A DNA stretch of 64,000 nucleotides from Sphingobacteriales bacterium (GCA_016718845.1 JADKCK010000003.1:1-64000), one strand, 5' to 3'. Positions 7,645 to 17,059 are shown, counted from the stretch's first letter. Translations and numbers: made by a program. Notes: generated by a model from the sequence alone, not told the origin.

Positions 7645-9834
7645 CTACTTATACCCTATTTTTTTGAGTTTCTTAATATTCAAAGGCGACTCCACATCTT
7701 CGGGCAAAAGGTATCCTACTATTTTTATTTTTCCGCCTATTTTTTCGGCATAACTTTGGTACATTTCGGCTTCGGCAATGGTGGCGTAGGGTCCTAGTTG
7801 GATAAAAGTGCCCTTTTCGGTTTCTTTTTGATTGATAGGCGTGCCAATTTCGGCATAGCTATAGTATACGTTATTATCCATGGTTTTGTAAGGACCAATA
7901 TTTATCCTAAATTGCATTTTGGGCAGTGTATCTATAGCGTTTATTGTTTTTATGGTATCAACGGTGAGCATAGCCACACCCGTCGAGTCTATCAATACTG
8001 TATCTACCTTTACAATAGGTTCGGGTTTTATAGTTACATCGGGTAGTGTTTCGTAGGGTGGTGGCAGGGTAGCTTTAACGGGCGAACCACGCAGGGCAAT
8101 AACTTTTACATTTAGTCGGTTGTTTTGTTCGTGTTGGTCGTTGGTGCAAGGTATGTTGTTATAGCAACCATTTAGCACTTCGTTTTCGCCGTAGCCCTTC
8201 GATTGCACTTGTGTGGCGGGCAGCCCTTGCAAAAAGATGTATTCGCGGGCAGCATCGGCGCGTTTAATGCTGGTTTCGTAGTTAAAAAAGTCGTCGCCGC
8301 GCGAGTCGGTATGCGACCCTAACTCAACGGTTACTGCCGGATTTAGGCGCAAAAAACCCACTACTTTGTCTAGTTCGGTTTGGGCTTCGGGGGTTAGTGT
8401 CCAATCGCCTGCTTTAAACACAATTTTGTTGATGCCCAATTTAGTGTTTAAGATGGGGTTATCAATTTCTGGTTTATCTAATATAAACATAGCTGGCGTT
8501 TCGCTAACTGTTGTTAGGGTATCTACTATTAAAGTAGTATCTATTTTAACTTCCTCAAAATAGCCTTCTACGTTAAAGCGGTAGATGTCGTCGTTGCCCA
8601 TGCCGCCGGGGCGGTTCGACGAGAAAAACCCATATTGGCGGTTATCACTTATCCAAAAGCTAAAATCGTCGAAATTGGCATTGATAGGCTGCCCCATATT
8701 GTCGGGGTTTGTCCATTGATTGTTACGGCGTTGGGTGCTGAAAATGTCGTATCCGCCCAAACCGGGCAAGCCATTCGACGAGTAGTAGAGTTTGCCGCTA
8801 TTGTCCACAAACGGGAACATTTCGTTGCCGGGCGAGTTTACAACAGGACCCAAGTTAATGGGGCGGCTCCAAAGGCTATCAATTCGGGTACAAAAATACA
8901 AATCTAAGCCCCCCATACCACCGGGCATATCCGAGGCAAAGTATAAGGTTTGCCCGTCGGTAGATATGGCGGGGTGCGAAACGGTGTATTCGGTATTGTT
9001 GTGTTCAAAGGGTTTTAGGTTGCTAAAACGCCCATCGGCTTGCAACCGAGCCGAGAAAATACTTAACCTAATTTTGCCATCAGAGCTTTTAATTTTTTTA
9101 CCACCCGTTGCCGACGAGTTGCGCGAAAAGTACAAGGTACTATCGGTAATCGAGAACGAAGCAGGTCCGTCGTTGTATTCGCTGTTTACTTTGCCCTTTA
9201 TGCGTTTTGGCACATCGAACAAAAAGTTAGGTTGGCGGTCAACCCAAAATATGTCTAAAAAACCATTGTCTTTTGCCGACGAACTTACTTCGCCTGCTAC
9301 TTGCGTGCGATTGCTACAATAAATTAATCTATCGCCTACATTGGTTATCCCAAAATCGGCGGCAGGCGAATTAAATGGCACGAAAAAAGTTTGGTATTTA
9401 TTAGGATTTCTGCTCCATTGTGCCACTTTATCGCAGCCTTGTGCTAGTTTTTCGCCCCAAATATCGTATTTGGCATATTCGAGGTACCATTTTTTTGCTT
9501 CGGCGCATTTACCATTTATTTGCAATACTTGTGCATACACCAATTTATTTTCGGCAATTTCGGGTTGTTGCTCAATTAATTTTTTGTACCAATATTCCGA
9601 TTGGGCTAAGTTACCCAACATTCGGTAACATTCGGCAAGGCGTTTTTTGGCTTCTGCCGAGTTGTCTTCAATCAACACATCTTTATACAACTCAATGGCT
9701 CGGTCGTAGTTGTAGTTTTGGTAGAGGGTATTGGCTGCTTTCATCAATCGCTCGGTATTTTGAGCATATAACGAGGTGGCATCTATCAGCCAAAAAGCAA
9801 AAAGAAAGATACAGTATTTTGGTAAACTTTTCAT
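7645..9834 (-). CDS. OmpA-family envelope protein with TPR, PD40 propeller and SPOR-like tail
   Basis: The start is placed at 9834 (MKSLPKYCIFLFAFWLIDA, signal peptide ending SLYAQ); the longer in-frame extension is not needed. The product is about 729 residues. Order: TPR-like N-terminus (ANTLYQNYNYDRAIELYKDV), a WD40/PD40-type propeller with repeated 'LYFSSN/FFSSNRPGG' blades, an OmpA C-like domain (IVFKAGDWTLTPEAQTELDK, VELGSHTDSRGDDFFN, NNRLNVKV), then a SPOR-like repeat (RINIGPYKT... and FIQLGPYATIAEAEMY). The OmpA domain should bind peptidoglycan. This architecture resembles the gliding/T9SS-associated SprE/PorE-type and Pal-like proteins of the phylum, but I cannot assign it to one of them. 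Confidence 0.88.
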   Translation of the reverse strand: MKSLPKYCIFLFAFWLIDATSLYAQNTERLMKAANTLYQNYNYDRAIELYKDVLIEDNSAEAKKRLAECYRMLGNLAQSEYWYKKLIEQQPEIAENKLVYAQVLQINGKCAEAKKWYLEYAKYDIWGEKLAQGCDKVAQWSRNPNKYQTFFVPFNSPAADFGITNVGDRLIYCSNRTQVAGEVSSSAKDNGFLDIFWVDRQPNFLFDVPKRIKGKVNSEYNDGPASFSITDSTLYFSRNSSATGGKKIKSSDGKIRLSIFSARLQADGRFSNLKPFEHNNTEYTVSHPAISTDGQTLYFASDMPGGMGGLDLYFCTRIDSLWSRPINLGPVVNSPGNEMFPFVDNSGKLYYSSNGLPGLGGYDIFSTQRRNNQWTNPDNMGQPINANFDDFSFWISDNRQYGFFSSNRPGGMGNDDIYRFNVEGYFEEVKIDTTLIVDTLTTVSETPAMFILDKPEIDNPILNTKLGINKIVFKAGDWTLTPEAQTELDKVVGFLRLNPAVTVELGSHTDSRGDDFFNYETSIKRADAAREYIFLQGLPATQVQSKGYGENEVLNGCYNNIPCTNDQHEQNNRLNVKVIALRGSPVKATLPPPYETLPDVTIKPEPIVKVDTVLIDSTGVAMLTVDTIKTINAIDTLPKMQFRINIGPYKTMDNNVYYSYAEIGTPINQKETEKGTFIQLGPYATIAEAEMYQSYAEKIGGKIKIVGYLLPEDVESPLNIKKLKKIGYK

Positions 9835-9963
9835 TGATAAGAAAATAGGAATTAAAATTGGAGTTATGTTAGTCCAATGTTTTACACAGCAATTTATGCC
9901 ATTAAGTTGGTAGCAAATTGTTAAAAGTTGGATAAAGTACCTCTTAAACGCACAAAATAAGTG

Positions 9964-9971
9964 CAAAGATA
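9964..9971 (-). promoter_or_regulatory. -7 promoter box of the OmpA-family gene
   Basis: TATCTTTG on the minus strand lies about 130 nt upstream of the ATG at 9834. This leaves a long leader and argues against the upstream start at 9987. Confidence 0.5.
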
Positions 9972-10022
9972 CAAATTTAAACCGCATTTACCCAAAATTA
10001 GCGCCAATTCAAAAACATTTGC

Positions 10023-10030
10023 TATCTTTG
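10023..10030 (+). promoter_or_regulatory. -7 promoter box of the aldehyde dehydrogenase gene
   Basis: TATCTTTG matches the Bacteroidota consensus. It is 127 nt before the ATG, implying a leader of about 120 nt. The rest of the 9835-10156 divergent gap holds nothing else recognised. Confidence 0.45.
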
Positions 10031-10156
10031 TAACGAAATTTGGGCATTAATTAGTGTGCCTTGCCTAAAAATTGCCCATAAATGCTTGTTTATCTGGTTT
10101 TTAAAAAACATTCCGAGCAATTTGCATAATTTATAACTTACAATTTACAATTTACC

Positions 10157-11584
10157 ATGACCTTAGTTCCCGCTCCGCCAGCAGCCAACAATGCCGCATC
10201 GAACAACATGGGCAGCATTTTGCAAAAACAACGTGATTTTTTTGCATCTAATGTTACCAAAGATGTTAATTTTAGAATTAACCAACTAAAAAGGTTAAAA
10301 CATGCCATTCAGCACCACGAAAAAGAAGTGTTCGAAGCCTTAAAACTAGACTTGAACAAGCACCCTTTTGAGGCTTTTGGCACCGAAATTGGCATTGTAC
10401 TCAACGAAATTGACAACTGCATAAACAATTTACCTAAGTGGAGCAAACCACAAAAGGTAAGTACGCCTTTGTTTTACTTTAAAGCCGATAGCTTTATACA
10501 ACCCGAGCCTTATGGCTTAACCCTTGTTATTGCCCCTTGGAACTATCCTTTTCAACTGCTGATGGTGCCTGTTGTTGGGGCTATTGCAGCAGGTAATTGT
10601 GTAGTTGCTAAACCATCAGAGGTTGCCGAGCATACATCGGCTATTGTAACAAAAATATTGAAAGAGGCTTTTCACGACAACTTTGTGTCGGTATTTGAAG
10701 GCGATGCCAGTATGTCGCAAGAGCTGCTAACCCACAAATTTGACTACATTTTTTATACCGGTAGCACCGCCGTTGGTAAAATTGTGTATCAAGCCGCCGC
10801 CAAACACCTTACGCCCGTAACCCTTGAACTAGGTGGTAAAAGCCCCTGTATTGTTGATAGCAATATGGACATTGAGTTGGCTGCCAAGCGCATTATGTGG
10901 GGCAAACTAATTAACGCAGGGCAAACTTGTGTAGCTCCCGATTATTTGTTGGTCAACGAAAGCATAAAACCGCAACTTATTGCAGCTATCAAAAAACAAT
11001 TGTTGGCTTTTTATGGCAAAGATACGCAAAAAAGCCCGTATTTGTGCCGTATCATCAACCAAAAACATTTTAACCGCCTGCAACATTTGGTTAACACCAC
11101 CACCGGAACCGTTGTTGAAGGGGGCGAGTTTGTTGCCGATAAACGCTACATTAGTCCTACCATTATAGACAATGTTAGCACAGATGATGCCATTATGCAA
11201 GAAGAAATTTTTGGACCAATATTGCCCATACTTGGCTACAAAAATATTAACGATGCGATTAGCTACATAAAAGCAAATCCTAAACCATTGGCATTGTATA
11301 TTTTTAGCCGAAGTAGCGAGTTACAAAACCAAATTTTGTCGGAGGTATCGGCAGGTGGTGTGTGTATTAACGATACGCTAATGCACTTTGGCAACGATAA
11401 ACTGCCCTTTGGCGGTGTGGGTGATAGCGGCATTGGTCACTACCACGGCGAGCGCACCTTCGACACTTTTTCGCACAAAAAAGCCGTTATGAACCGCTCG
11501 TTACTTATCGATGCACCATTTTATTATCCACCTTACCGCATCAAAATACCTCTTTTGAAACAACTAATGAAACGGTTTGGATAG
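10157..11584 (+). CDS. Aldehyde dehydrogenase (ALDH3-like, NAD(P)+)
   Basis: The product has 475 residues. Motifs in order: cofactor-binding YGLTLVIAPWNYPFQLLMVP, FYTGSTAVGKIVY, the general-base region VTLELGGKSPCIVD, catalytic Cys258 in NAGQTCVAPDYLLV, EEIFGPILPILGY, and the C-terminal KLPFGGVGDSGIGHYHGERTFDTFSH. The short length and the C-terminal hydrophobic/basic tail (IPLLKQLMKRFG) fit the class 3 / fatty-aldehyde dehydrogenase group. It oxidises aldehydes to acids; the physiological substrate is not shown. The ATG at 10208 (MGSILQKQRDFF) is an alternative start, because the first 17 residues are low-complexity. Confidence 0.93.
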   Translation: MTLVPAPPAANNAASNNMGSILQKQRDFFASNVTKDVNFRINQLKRLKHAIQHHEKEVFEALKLDLNKHPFEAFGTEIGIVLNEIDNCINNLPKWSKPQKVSTPLFYFKADSFIQPEPYGLTLVIAPWNYPFQLLMVPVVGAIAAGNCVVAKPSEVAEHTSAIVTKILKEAFHDNFVSVFEGDASMSQELLTHKFDYIFYTGSTAVGKIVYQAAAKHLTPVTLELGGKSPCIVDSNMDIELAAKRIMWGKLINAGQTCVAPDYLLVNESIKPQLIAAIKKQLLAFYGKDTQKSPYLCRIINQKHFNRLQHLVNTTTGTVVEGGEFVADKRYISPTIIDNVSTDDAIMQEEIFGPILPILGYKNINDAISYIKANPKPLALYIFSRSSELQNQILSEVSAGGVCINDTLMHFGNDKLPFGGVGDSGIGHYHGERTFDTFSHKKAVMNRSLLIDAPFYYPPYRIKIPLLKQLMKRFG

Positions 11585-11589
11585 TGTTT

Positions 11590-11790
11590 TTTAGGCTGCA
11601 GGCTGTCCGCTTTCCGCTACAGGCTTTCAGATTGTTATTGCATTCAACGCACAAAAAACCCTTTGCTTATTGGCAAAGGGTTTTTTGTGCAATGTTTGGT
11701 ATCAGCCTTACAACTACTCGGTGTCAAACGCAAAGCCAAAAGCCTGCAGCCAAAAGCCTGTAGCCTGCAGCGGATAGCCTGTAGCCAAAA
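11590..11790. repeat. Dispersed GCTGTCCGCT-type element with internal terminator
   Basis: The left end has GGCTGCAGGCTGTCCGCTTT (11593-11612). The right end has several inverted copies (AGCCTGCAGCCAAAAGCCTG and similar, 11738-11785). A terminator lies inside. It fills the convergent gap between the aldehyde dehydrogenase and permease genes. Confidence 0.6.
11651..11688. terminator. Intrinsic terminator
   Basis: The stem AAAAAACCCTTTGC / GCAAAGGGTTTTTT (loop TTATTG) is A-flanked on one side and T-flanked on the other, giving bidirectional termination between convergent genes. Confidence 0.8.
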
Positions 11791-11791
11791 G

Positions 11792-13012
11792 CTATTTAAA
11801 CCTAATTGCCTTAATTACATTTACACGTGTTACTAATATCGAGGGGATAATAAGTGCCAATACGCAAATAACTAAGGTGGCAAGGTTGATAAGCAAAATC
11901 AGGAGCCAATCGATGGCTACGGGTGCTACCGATAGGTAATACGACTCGGGTGGGAGTTGAATGAGGTGAAACGTTTTTTGTAGCCAACAAATACCCAAAC
12001 CTATTGCATTACCTATCAATACGCCCAACGAAATGATGTAGGCAGCATTGTACAAAAATATCTTTTGTATCGTCCAGTTGCTGGCACCTAATGCTTTTAA
12101 AATGCCTATCATATTGGTTCTGTCCAAAATAAGAATGAGCAAAGTAGTTATCATGTTGATGATAGCCATTACCGTCATGAGGGTAAGCAATACATGTTTG
12201 TTCATGTTTTGCAGGTCGAGCCACTGAAAAAGGTTAGGATTTACCTCTTTCATGCTTTCGGCGTTTAGTTGGTTTGGAATGGTGTAGTAAATTTGCTCGG
12301 TAAGGGTATCTAACTGGCTTACATCGTTTATAAATACCTCAAAACCGCCAACCTCATCGTCTTGCCAAGCGTTTAAGCGTTGTATTTGCCTAATATCTAT
12401 CAGTGCGTACTGTTCGTCGTATTCTGCCAAGCCTGTGTTGTAAATACCTGCTATATCAAAACGCCTAACACGCGGCGGTTTATCTACAAAATAGATGGTA
12501 AGTTTATCGCCCACTTTTAGTTTTAGGCGGCGTGCGGTTGTTTGCGATATAAGTATGTCGTTCGATGCCGTTGTGTCGGGCATGGTAATAGGTTTGCCTT
12601 CTACCATAAACGGGCTAATCTCTGCCCAATTATAATCTTTACCAATACCTTTTAGCATCAAACCTTCTATTTCGTCGTTGGTTTTGGCAATACCTGCTTT
12701 GCGTGCATACACTTGTATGTGCTTAAATCCTGCTTGTTTGCCCAACGAAGGATAAAAAGTTTGGTCGGTAGATATGGGATGTATGTCTTCGTAAGAGTTG
12801 TTTAGGTCGAGGGTCGAGATGTGGATATGCCCCCAAAAGGCAAATGTTTTACGGCTTATCTCTTGCTGAAATCCATTTACAACAGCCGTTGTAACAACCA
12901 TAACCGCCACCGAGCAAGCAACCGCTACCATTGCCAAGCGAATAATAAAACGCGAAAAAGAACCTCCGCTATTAAATGCCATACGGCGGGCAAAGAAATA
13001 AGCTATGTTCAT
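11792..13012 (-). CDS. ABC transporter permease of the LolC/LolE (FtsX) family
   Basis: The start at 13012 (MNIAYFFARRMAFNSGG) precedes the first membrane segment (FIIRLAMVAVACSVAVMVVT); the in-frame extension to 13105 is discarded. The product has 406 residues: one N-terminal membrane helix, a large periplasmic MacB-like domain (about 45-270), then three C-terminal helices (VLLTLMTVMAIINMITTLLI, IISLGVLIGNAIGLG, WLLILLINLATLVICVLAL). The segment ILKALGASNWTIQKIFL is the FtsX signature. Such permeases release outer-membrane lipoproteins with an ATPase partner, here encoded elsewhere. Confidence 0.88.
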   Translation of the reverse strand: MNIAYFFARRMAFNSGGSFSRFIIRLAMVAVACSVAVMVVTTAVVNGFQQEISRKTFAFWGHIHISTLDLNNSYEDIHPISTDQTFYPSLGKQAGFKHIQVYARKAGIAKTNDEIEGLMLKGIGKDYNWAEISPFMVEGKPITMPDTTASNDILISQTTARRLKLKVGDKLTIYFVDKPPRVRRFDIAGIYNTGLAEYDEQYALIDIRQIQRLNAWQDDEVGGFEVFINDVSQLDTLTEQIYYTIPNQLNAESMKEVNPNLFQWLDLQNMNKHVLLTLMTVMAIINMITTLLILILDRTNMIGILKALGASNWTIQKIFLYNAAYIISLGVLIGNAIGLGICWLQKTFHLIQLPPESYYLSVAPVAIDWLLILLINLATLVICVLALIIPSILVTRVNVIKAIRFK

Positions 13013-13116
13013 GTGGTTATTTATATGGAAGGAGGGTTGCGAGAAATGGGTTGATAAGTTAGTGTATCGAAACAGTACCTCAAAATAGCATAACTTTGAT
13101 AGCAAATGCTTGCCTT

Positions 13117-13345
13117 ATTTGTTGTGAACTAAAAAAATAAAAAACAACAAGAGACACAGAGAACACAGAGAAGAATGAGTTTATGTTTTTCGATGTATGG
13201 GTTACAAACCGAAAATTAACAAAAATCATAGCATATGCCGAAAAAAATCTCTGTGTTTTCTGTGTCTCCGTTGTAAATTAAAAAAACAAACAATGGTATT
13301 GTAACTTGAACAACCATTTATTATTTTTCAATGTCGGCATCAAAA
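13117..13345. repeat. Dispersed 'ACACAGAG' repeat, copy 1
   Basis: About 220 bp recur at 58509-58735. Shared blocks include AACAACAAGAGACACAGAGA, CTCCGTTGTAAATTAAAAAA, AACAAACAATG, GAGCAACCATTTATTA/GAACAACCATTTATTA and ATGTCGG.ATCAAA. It fills the gap between the permease and 3-hydroxyacyl-CoA dehydrogenase genes. Confidence 0.75.
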
Positions 13346-13374
13346 TAAATAACCCAAAGCCAATAAGCAAAAAG

Positions 13375-14265
13375 CTATTTAAATCGGTTGGCTACTACCA
13401 AATCTTTGGTGCCATGGGTATAGTTGTAAAATCCTTCGCCCGATTTAACGCCTAATTTACCTGCCAAAACCATATTGGTTAGCAGTGGGCATGGGGCATA
13501 TTTAGGGTTGCCAAAGCCTTCGTGTAGCACGTGCAAGATAGACAAGCAAACATCTAAGCCAATAAAATCGGCTAATTGAAGGGGTCCCATAGGGTGTGCC
13601 ATACCTAGTTTCATTACCGTATCAATTTCGGCAACACCTGCTACGCCTTCTTGTAGGGTGCATATTGCTTCGTTAATCATGGGCATTAAAATGCGGTTGG
13701 CAACAAAACCCGGATAATCGTTTGCCTCGACAGGTATTTTACCCAAACGTTTGCAGGCTTCTACTACCTTTGCGGCGGTTTCGTTGCTGGTGTTATATCC
13801 CCTGATAATCTCTACCAATTTCATCAATGGTACAGGGTTCATAAAGTGCATACCTATTACTTTGTCGGGGCGATTGGTAGATGCCGCAATTTTTGTGATA
13901 GATATAGACGAGGTATTGGTTGCCAAAATAGCCTCGGGTTTGCACATCTGCGACAAACGATAAAAAATGCCCAATTTAATACTTTCGTTTTCGGTAGCTG
14001 CCTCAATCACCAAATCCGACTTTTCAATCTCCGACTGCTCAAGCAAATCGTGTGTGTATAGATTGGACATGGTTTGGGCTTTCTCGTCTGCCGATATAGT
14101 ACCCTTTGTTACCATACGGTCGAGGTTTTTGGCAATCGTACCAACGGCACGGTCAAGGCTATCGCGGTTCACATCTACCAATTTAACGGTATAACCATTC
14201 ATCGCAAATAAATGGGCAATGCCGTTACCCATTGTGCCCGCACCAATTACTGTTATCTGCTGCAT
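13375..14265 (-). CDS. hbd: 3-hydroxybutyryl-CoA dehydrogenase
   Basis: The product has 296 residues, close to the family norm. The N-terminal Rossmann motif is VIGAGTMGNGIAHLFAMNG. Further family marks are ATNTSSISITKIAAST, GMHFMNPVPLMKLVEIIRG with the catalytic His, NDYPGFVANRILMPMINEAI, and the C-terminal GMAHPMGPLQLADFIGLDVC and GFYNY. It oxidises (S)-3-hydroxyacyl-CoA with NAD(P)+. It is divergent from the enoyl-CoA hydratase at 14509, and both act in consecutive steps of acyl-CoA metabolism. A -7 box (TATCTTTG, 14353-14360) lies upstream. Confidence 0.94.
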   Translation of the reverse strand: MQQITVIGAGTMGNGIAHLFAMNGYTVKLVDVNRDSLDRAVGTIAKNLDRMVTKGTISADEKAQTMSNLYTHDLLEQSEIEKSDLVIEAATENESIKLGIFYRLSQMCKPEAILATNTSSISITKIAASTNRPDKVIGMHFMNPVPLMKLVEIIRGYNTSNETAAKVVEACKRLGKIPVEANDYPGFVANRILMPMINEAICTLQEGVAGVAEIDTVMKLGMAHPMGPLQLADFIGLDVCLSILHVLHEGFGNPKYAPCPLLTNMVLAGKLGVKSGEGFYNYTHGTKDLVVANRFK

Positions 14266-14352
14266 ACTATTTTTAGTTTGTTAATATTGCTGTGTTAAAC
14301 TTGTTTGTTGTCAAAACATAAAGTAGCACCACTTTGTTCGACAATTTAGGTG

Positions 14353-14360
14353 CAAAGATA
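14353..14360 (-). promoter_or_regulatory. -7 box of the 3-hydroxybutyryl-CoA dehydrogenase gene
   Basis: TATCTTTG on the minus strand. A plus-strand counterpart (TTACCTTTG near 14411-14419) faces the enoyl-CoA hydratase gene, so the divergent pair has back-to-back promoters. Confidence 0.5.
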
Positions 14361-14508
14361 GCACTTTTTAACCAATTGGCAAGCAATAATACCTAATTGA
14401 TGCCCAAAATTATTTACCTTTGCCGCCAAGAGAATGAAGAAGCCCAAAGAACATTTCACAATCTACCATTTACAATTTACAATTTATCATTTACAACTAA
14501 TCAAAACA

Positions 14509-15282
14509 GTGTCTTTTATTCAATACCACATCGAAAACCGCGTTGCCTATATTACGCTTAACAACCCGCAAAAGCGCAACGCCCTTAGTCCAAGCCTTAT
14601 TACCGAGCTTACTTTATCGTTTAACAATGCCCAAGAAGACCCCGCAGTAAAAGTTATTGTGCTGCGTGCCAATGGCGAAGTGTTTAGTGCCGGCGCCGAT
14701 TTGGCTTATCTGCAACAACTGCAAAACAACACCTACAACGAAAACCTAACCGACTCGCAGCACCTGATGACCTTGTTTAACACCATGCACAAACTGCAAA
14801 AGGTTATTATTGCCCAAGTCGAGGGACATGCTATTGCGGGCGGTTGTGGCTTGGCTACCATCTGCGATATAGTGTTTAGCACGCCCGAAGCTAAGTTTGG
14901 TTATACCGAAGTAGGTATTGGTTTTGTACCTGCCTTAGTAACGGTATTTTTGTTGCGTAAAATTGGCGAAGGTAATGCCAAAGACCTGCTTTTGTCGGGT
15001 AGATTGATTGATGCCAACGAAGCACACCGCATTGGCATGATAAACTATGTAGTGCCTGCTAATGCTATTGCCCAAACTGTTGATACGTACGCCCAACGTT
15101 TGTGTAACAATGCCGCCTCCGAAGCACTTGCTAGTACCAAACAGCTAATAGCCAACCTCCAAAACCTTGGCTTCGACGAAGGACTACATTACGCCGCCGA
15201 ACAAAACGCCACCGCCCGAGCTAGCGAATCGTGCAAAAAAGGTATCAGCGCCTTTTTAAACAAAGAAAAAATTAATTGGTGA
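14509..15282 (+). CDS. Enoyl-CoA hydratase/isomerase family protein
   Basis: GTG at 14509 is chosen because family similarity begins at VSFIQYHIENRVAYITLNNP. The in-frame ATG at 14434 only adds translated intergenic repeat (TTTACAATTTACAA). The product is 257 residues, the usual size. The CoA-binding/oxyanion region is seen in FSAGADLAYLQQL and EGHAIAGGCGLATICDIVFS, and GYTEVGIGFVPALVTVFLLR follows. The second active-site Glu of true hydratases falls in the 'EVGIGF' region, so hydratase and isomerase activities are both possible. It likely acts with the divergent dehydrogenase. Confidence 0.9.
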   Translation: MSFIQYHIENRVAYITLNNPQKRNALSPSLITELTLSFNNAQEDPAVKVIVLRANGEVFSAGADLAYLQQLQNNTYNENLTDSQHLMTLFNTMHKLQKVIIAQVEGHAIAGGCGLATICDIVFSTPEAKFGYTEVGIGFVPALVTVFLLRKIGEGNAKDLLLSGRLIDANEAHRIGMINYVVPANAIAQTVDTYAQRLCNNAASEALASTKQLIANLQNLGFDEGLHYAAEQNATARASESCKKGISAFLNKEKINW

Positions 15283-15286
15283 TGCG

Positions 15287-15505
15287 GGGAGGCTTTTGGC
15301 TGTCCGCTGCTGGCTGTCGGCTGTCCGCTATCAGTTATTCACCGTAATACTTTGACATCGACATTGAAAAGTAGTAAGCCTTCTTAACCCAAGTTTGTTA
15401 TGTAGTACCCAAATTTACCAAACGCCGTTGTCCGTGTCCCCACGTCCACTCAAAAGCCTATAGCTAAAAGCCTGCAGCCAAAAGCGGACAGCCGACAGCC
15501 CAAAA
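15287..15505. repeat. Dispersed GCTGTCCGCT-type element
   Basis: The left end reads GGCTGTCCGCTGCTGGCTGT (15298-15317). The right end reads GCCTGCAGCCAAAAGCGGAC and GCCGACAGCC (15470-15499), so the ends are inverted. No gene or obvious terminator is inside. Confidence 0.6.
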
Positions 15506-15515
15506 AAACCAACTA

Positions 15516-16946
15516 ATGATACTTCCTCCCGACTTTATCAACCGCATGAATCATCAACTGCCACCAAACGAAGTTGATGATTTTTTTGCAGCACTACAAA
15601 CAGCAGCGCCTATATCGGTGCGATATAATACCTGTAAAACCCCAGAGCCTCCCCTAAATCCCACGCTTCCTGTTTTATGGTGCGACAATGCCTATTACTT
15701 ACCCAAACGCCCACTGTTTACCGCCGACCCGCTGTTTCATGCTGGCGTTTATTATGTACAAGAAGCCTCGTCGATGTTTGTGGCAGAAGCCTTACAGCAA
15801 ACCACCAACTTATCCGAGCCGCTAACAGTACTTGATTTGTGCGCCGCACCGGGTGGCAAAAGTACGCTTTTAGCCGCTATGTTATCGCCCCAAAGCATGT
15901 TGATAGCCAACGAAATTGTGCGCACACGAGCCAACATTTTAGCCGAAAATTTAGTTAAATGGGGATTAGATAACACCTACGTTTGTTGCAACACCCCCAA
16001 CGATTTTGAACCCCTAAGCCAATTGTTCGATGTGGTTTTGGTAGATGCCCCATGCTCGGGCGAGGGTATGTTTAGGCGCGGCGATGTGGCTATAAACGAA
16101 TGGAGCCTGCACAACGTAACAATGTGCGCCACCCGACAACAACAAATTCTCCCCATTGCTGCACAATTGTTAAAACCCGGCGGCATACTCATCTACACCA
16201 CTTGCACCTACGCCCAAACCGAAAACGAAGACAATGCCCTTTGGCTAATAGATAACACCGACCACAACCTACAATCGGTGCAACTACAACTGCAACCACA
16301 ATGGGGCATTACCCAAACCCAATGCCAAAGCCGCCAACAACAAACCGTTTTTGGTTACCGCTTTTATCCCCACAAACTACAAGGCGAGGGTTTTTTTATG
16401 AGCGTTTTTAAAAAACCCAGCATACCCGAAAACGGCGACGATTATCCTGCAACCTACGCCAACAACAAATCTGCCAAAAACAAAAAGCAAAAAAACGCCA
16501 ACAACAGCCTACTACTATCCAAAACCTACCTACCCCAAATGCCCAACTATGTGGCACAACCCGAGCAATACGAGTATGTTTTATTGGATACCGAAATACA
16601 CGCCATACCCAAACCCAACTACGCACTTTGGCTAAACATGCGGCAGCATCTTTACTTTTTAAAACAAGGCATACACCTTGGTACGGTTAAACAAAATGGC
16701 ATAATACCTGCCCACGACTTAGCCCTAAGCATTAGCCACGCCCCTACCCTACCCACATTGCCCGTAACCTACGAGCAAGCTATTGCCTTTTTGCGCAAAA
16801 CCGATTTTGACTTACCCCCAAATGCACCCATAGGTTGGTGTATGGTAAGCTACCAAAATGTAGCTTTAGGTTGGATAAAAGTATTGCCCAACGGCAGAGC
16901 TAACAACTACTACCCCCCGCATTGGCGCATACGTATGGAGTTGTAA
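15516..16946 (+). CDS. rRNA (cytosine-C5-)-methyltransferase, RsmF/NOL1-NOP2-Sun family
   Basis: The product has 476 residues. The start MILPPDFINRMNHQL matches the family N-terminus. The SAM site is LTVLDLCAAPGGKSTLLAAM. The first catalytic region is VVLVDAPCSGEGMFRR and the second is GGILIYTTCTYAQTENED; the Cys residues of PCSGEG and TTCT are the classical catalytic pair. The C-terminal third (YEYVLLDTEIHAIP... to WRIRMEL) corresponds to the RsmF RNA-binding extension. It methylates C5 of a cytosine in 16S rRNA by family. Its C-terminus is followed at once by a terminator. Confidence 0.92.
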   Translation: MILPPDFINRMNHQLPPNEVDDFFAALQTAAPISVRYNTCKTPEPPLNPTLPVLWCDNAYYLPKRPLFTADPLFHAGVYYVQEASSMFVAEALQQTTNLSEPLTVLDLCAAPGGKSTLLAAMLSPQSMLIANEIVRTRANILAENLVKWGLDNTYVCCNTPNDFEPLSQLFDVVLVDAPCSGEGMFRRGDVAINEWSLHNVTMCATRQQQILPIAAQLLKPGGILIYTTCTYAQTENEDNALWLIDNTDHNLQSVQLQLQPQWGITQTQCQSRQQQTVFGYRFYPHKLQGEGFFMSVFKKPSIPENGDDYPATYANNKSAKNKKQKNANNSLLLSKTYLPQMPNYVAQPEQYEYVLLDTEIHAIPKPNYALWLNMRQHLYFLKQGIHLGTVKQNGIIPAHDLALSISHAPTLPTLPVTYEQAIAFLRKTDFDLPPNAPIGWCMVSYQNVALGWIKVLPNGRANNYYPPHWRIRMEL

Positions 16947-16953
16947 AAGCAAC

Positions 16954-16990
16954 AAAGGCACACCAAACACCCCTGTTTAGTGTGCCTTTA
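16954..16990 (+). terminator. Intrinsic terminator
   Basis: AAAGGCACAC / GTGTGCCTTT with a near-continuous inner stem (AAAC/GTTT) around ACCCCT, ending in T-rich DNA. It separates the housekeeping genes from the defence operon. Confidence 0.7.
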
Positions 16991-17051
16991 CTGCGCACTT
17001 TAACCAATGATAAAAACAACGCCAAACACCACTACTATTTAATTAAATGAG

Positions 17052-17059
17052 TACCTTTG
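17052..17059 (+). promoter_or_regulatory. Promoter of the helicase/methylase/ATPase operon
   Basis: TACCTTTG is a consensus -7 box, 65 nt before the helicase ATG. It follows a terminator, marking the operon as an independent unit. Confidence 0.55.

Noticed and set aside
9835..9987. Extended N-terminus of the OmpA-family protein
   Set aside because: The -7 box at 9964-9971 lies within this extension, so transcription would start after the proposed codon.
14434..14508. ATG start of the enoyl-CoA hydratase at 14434
   Set aside because: The 25 extra residues come from the common TTTACAATTTACAA intergenic repeat; GTG at 14509 gives the normal family length.
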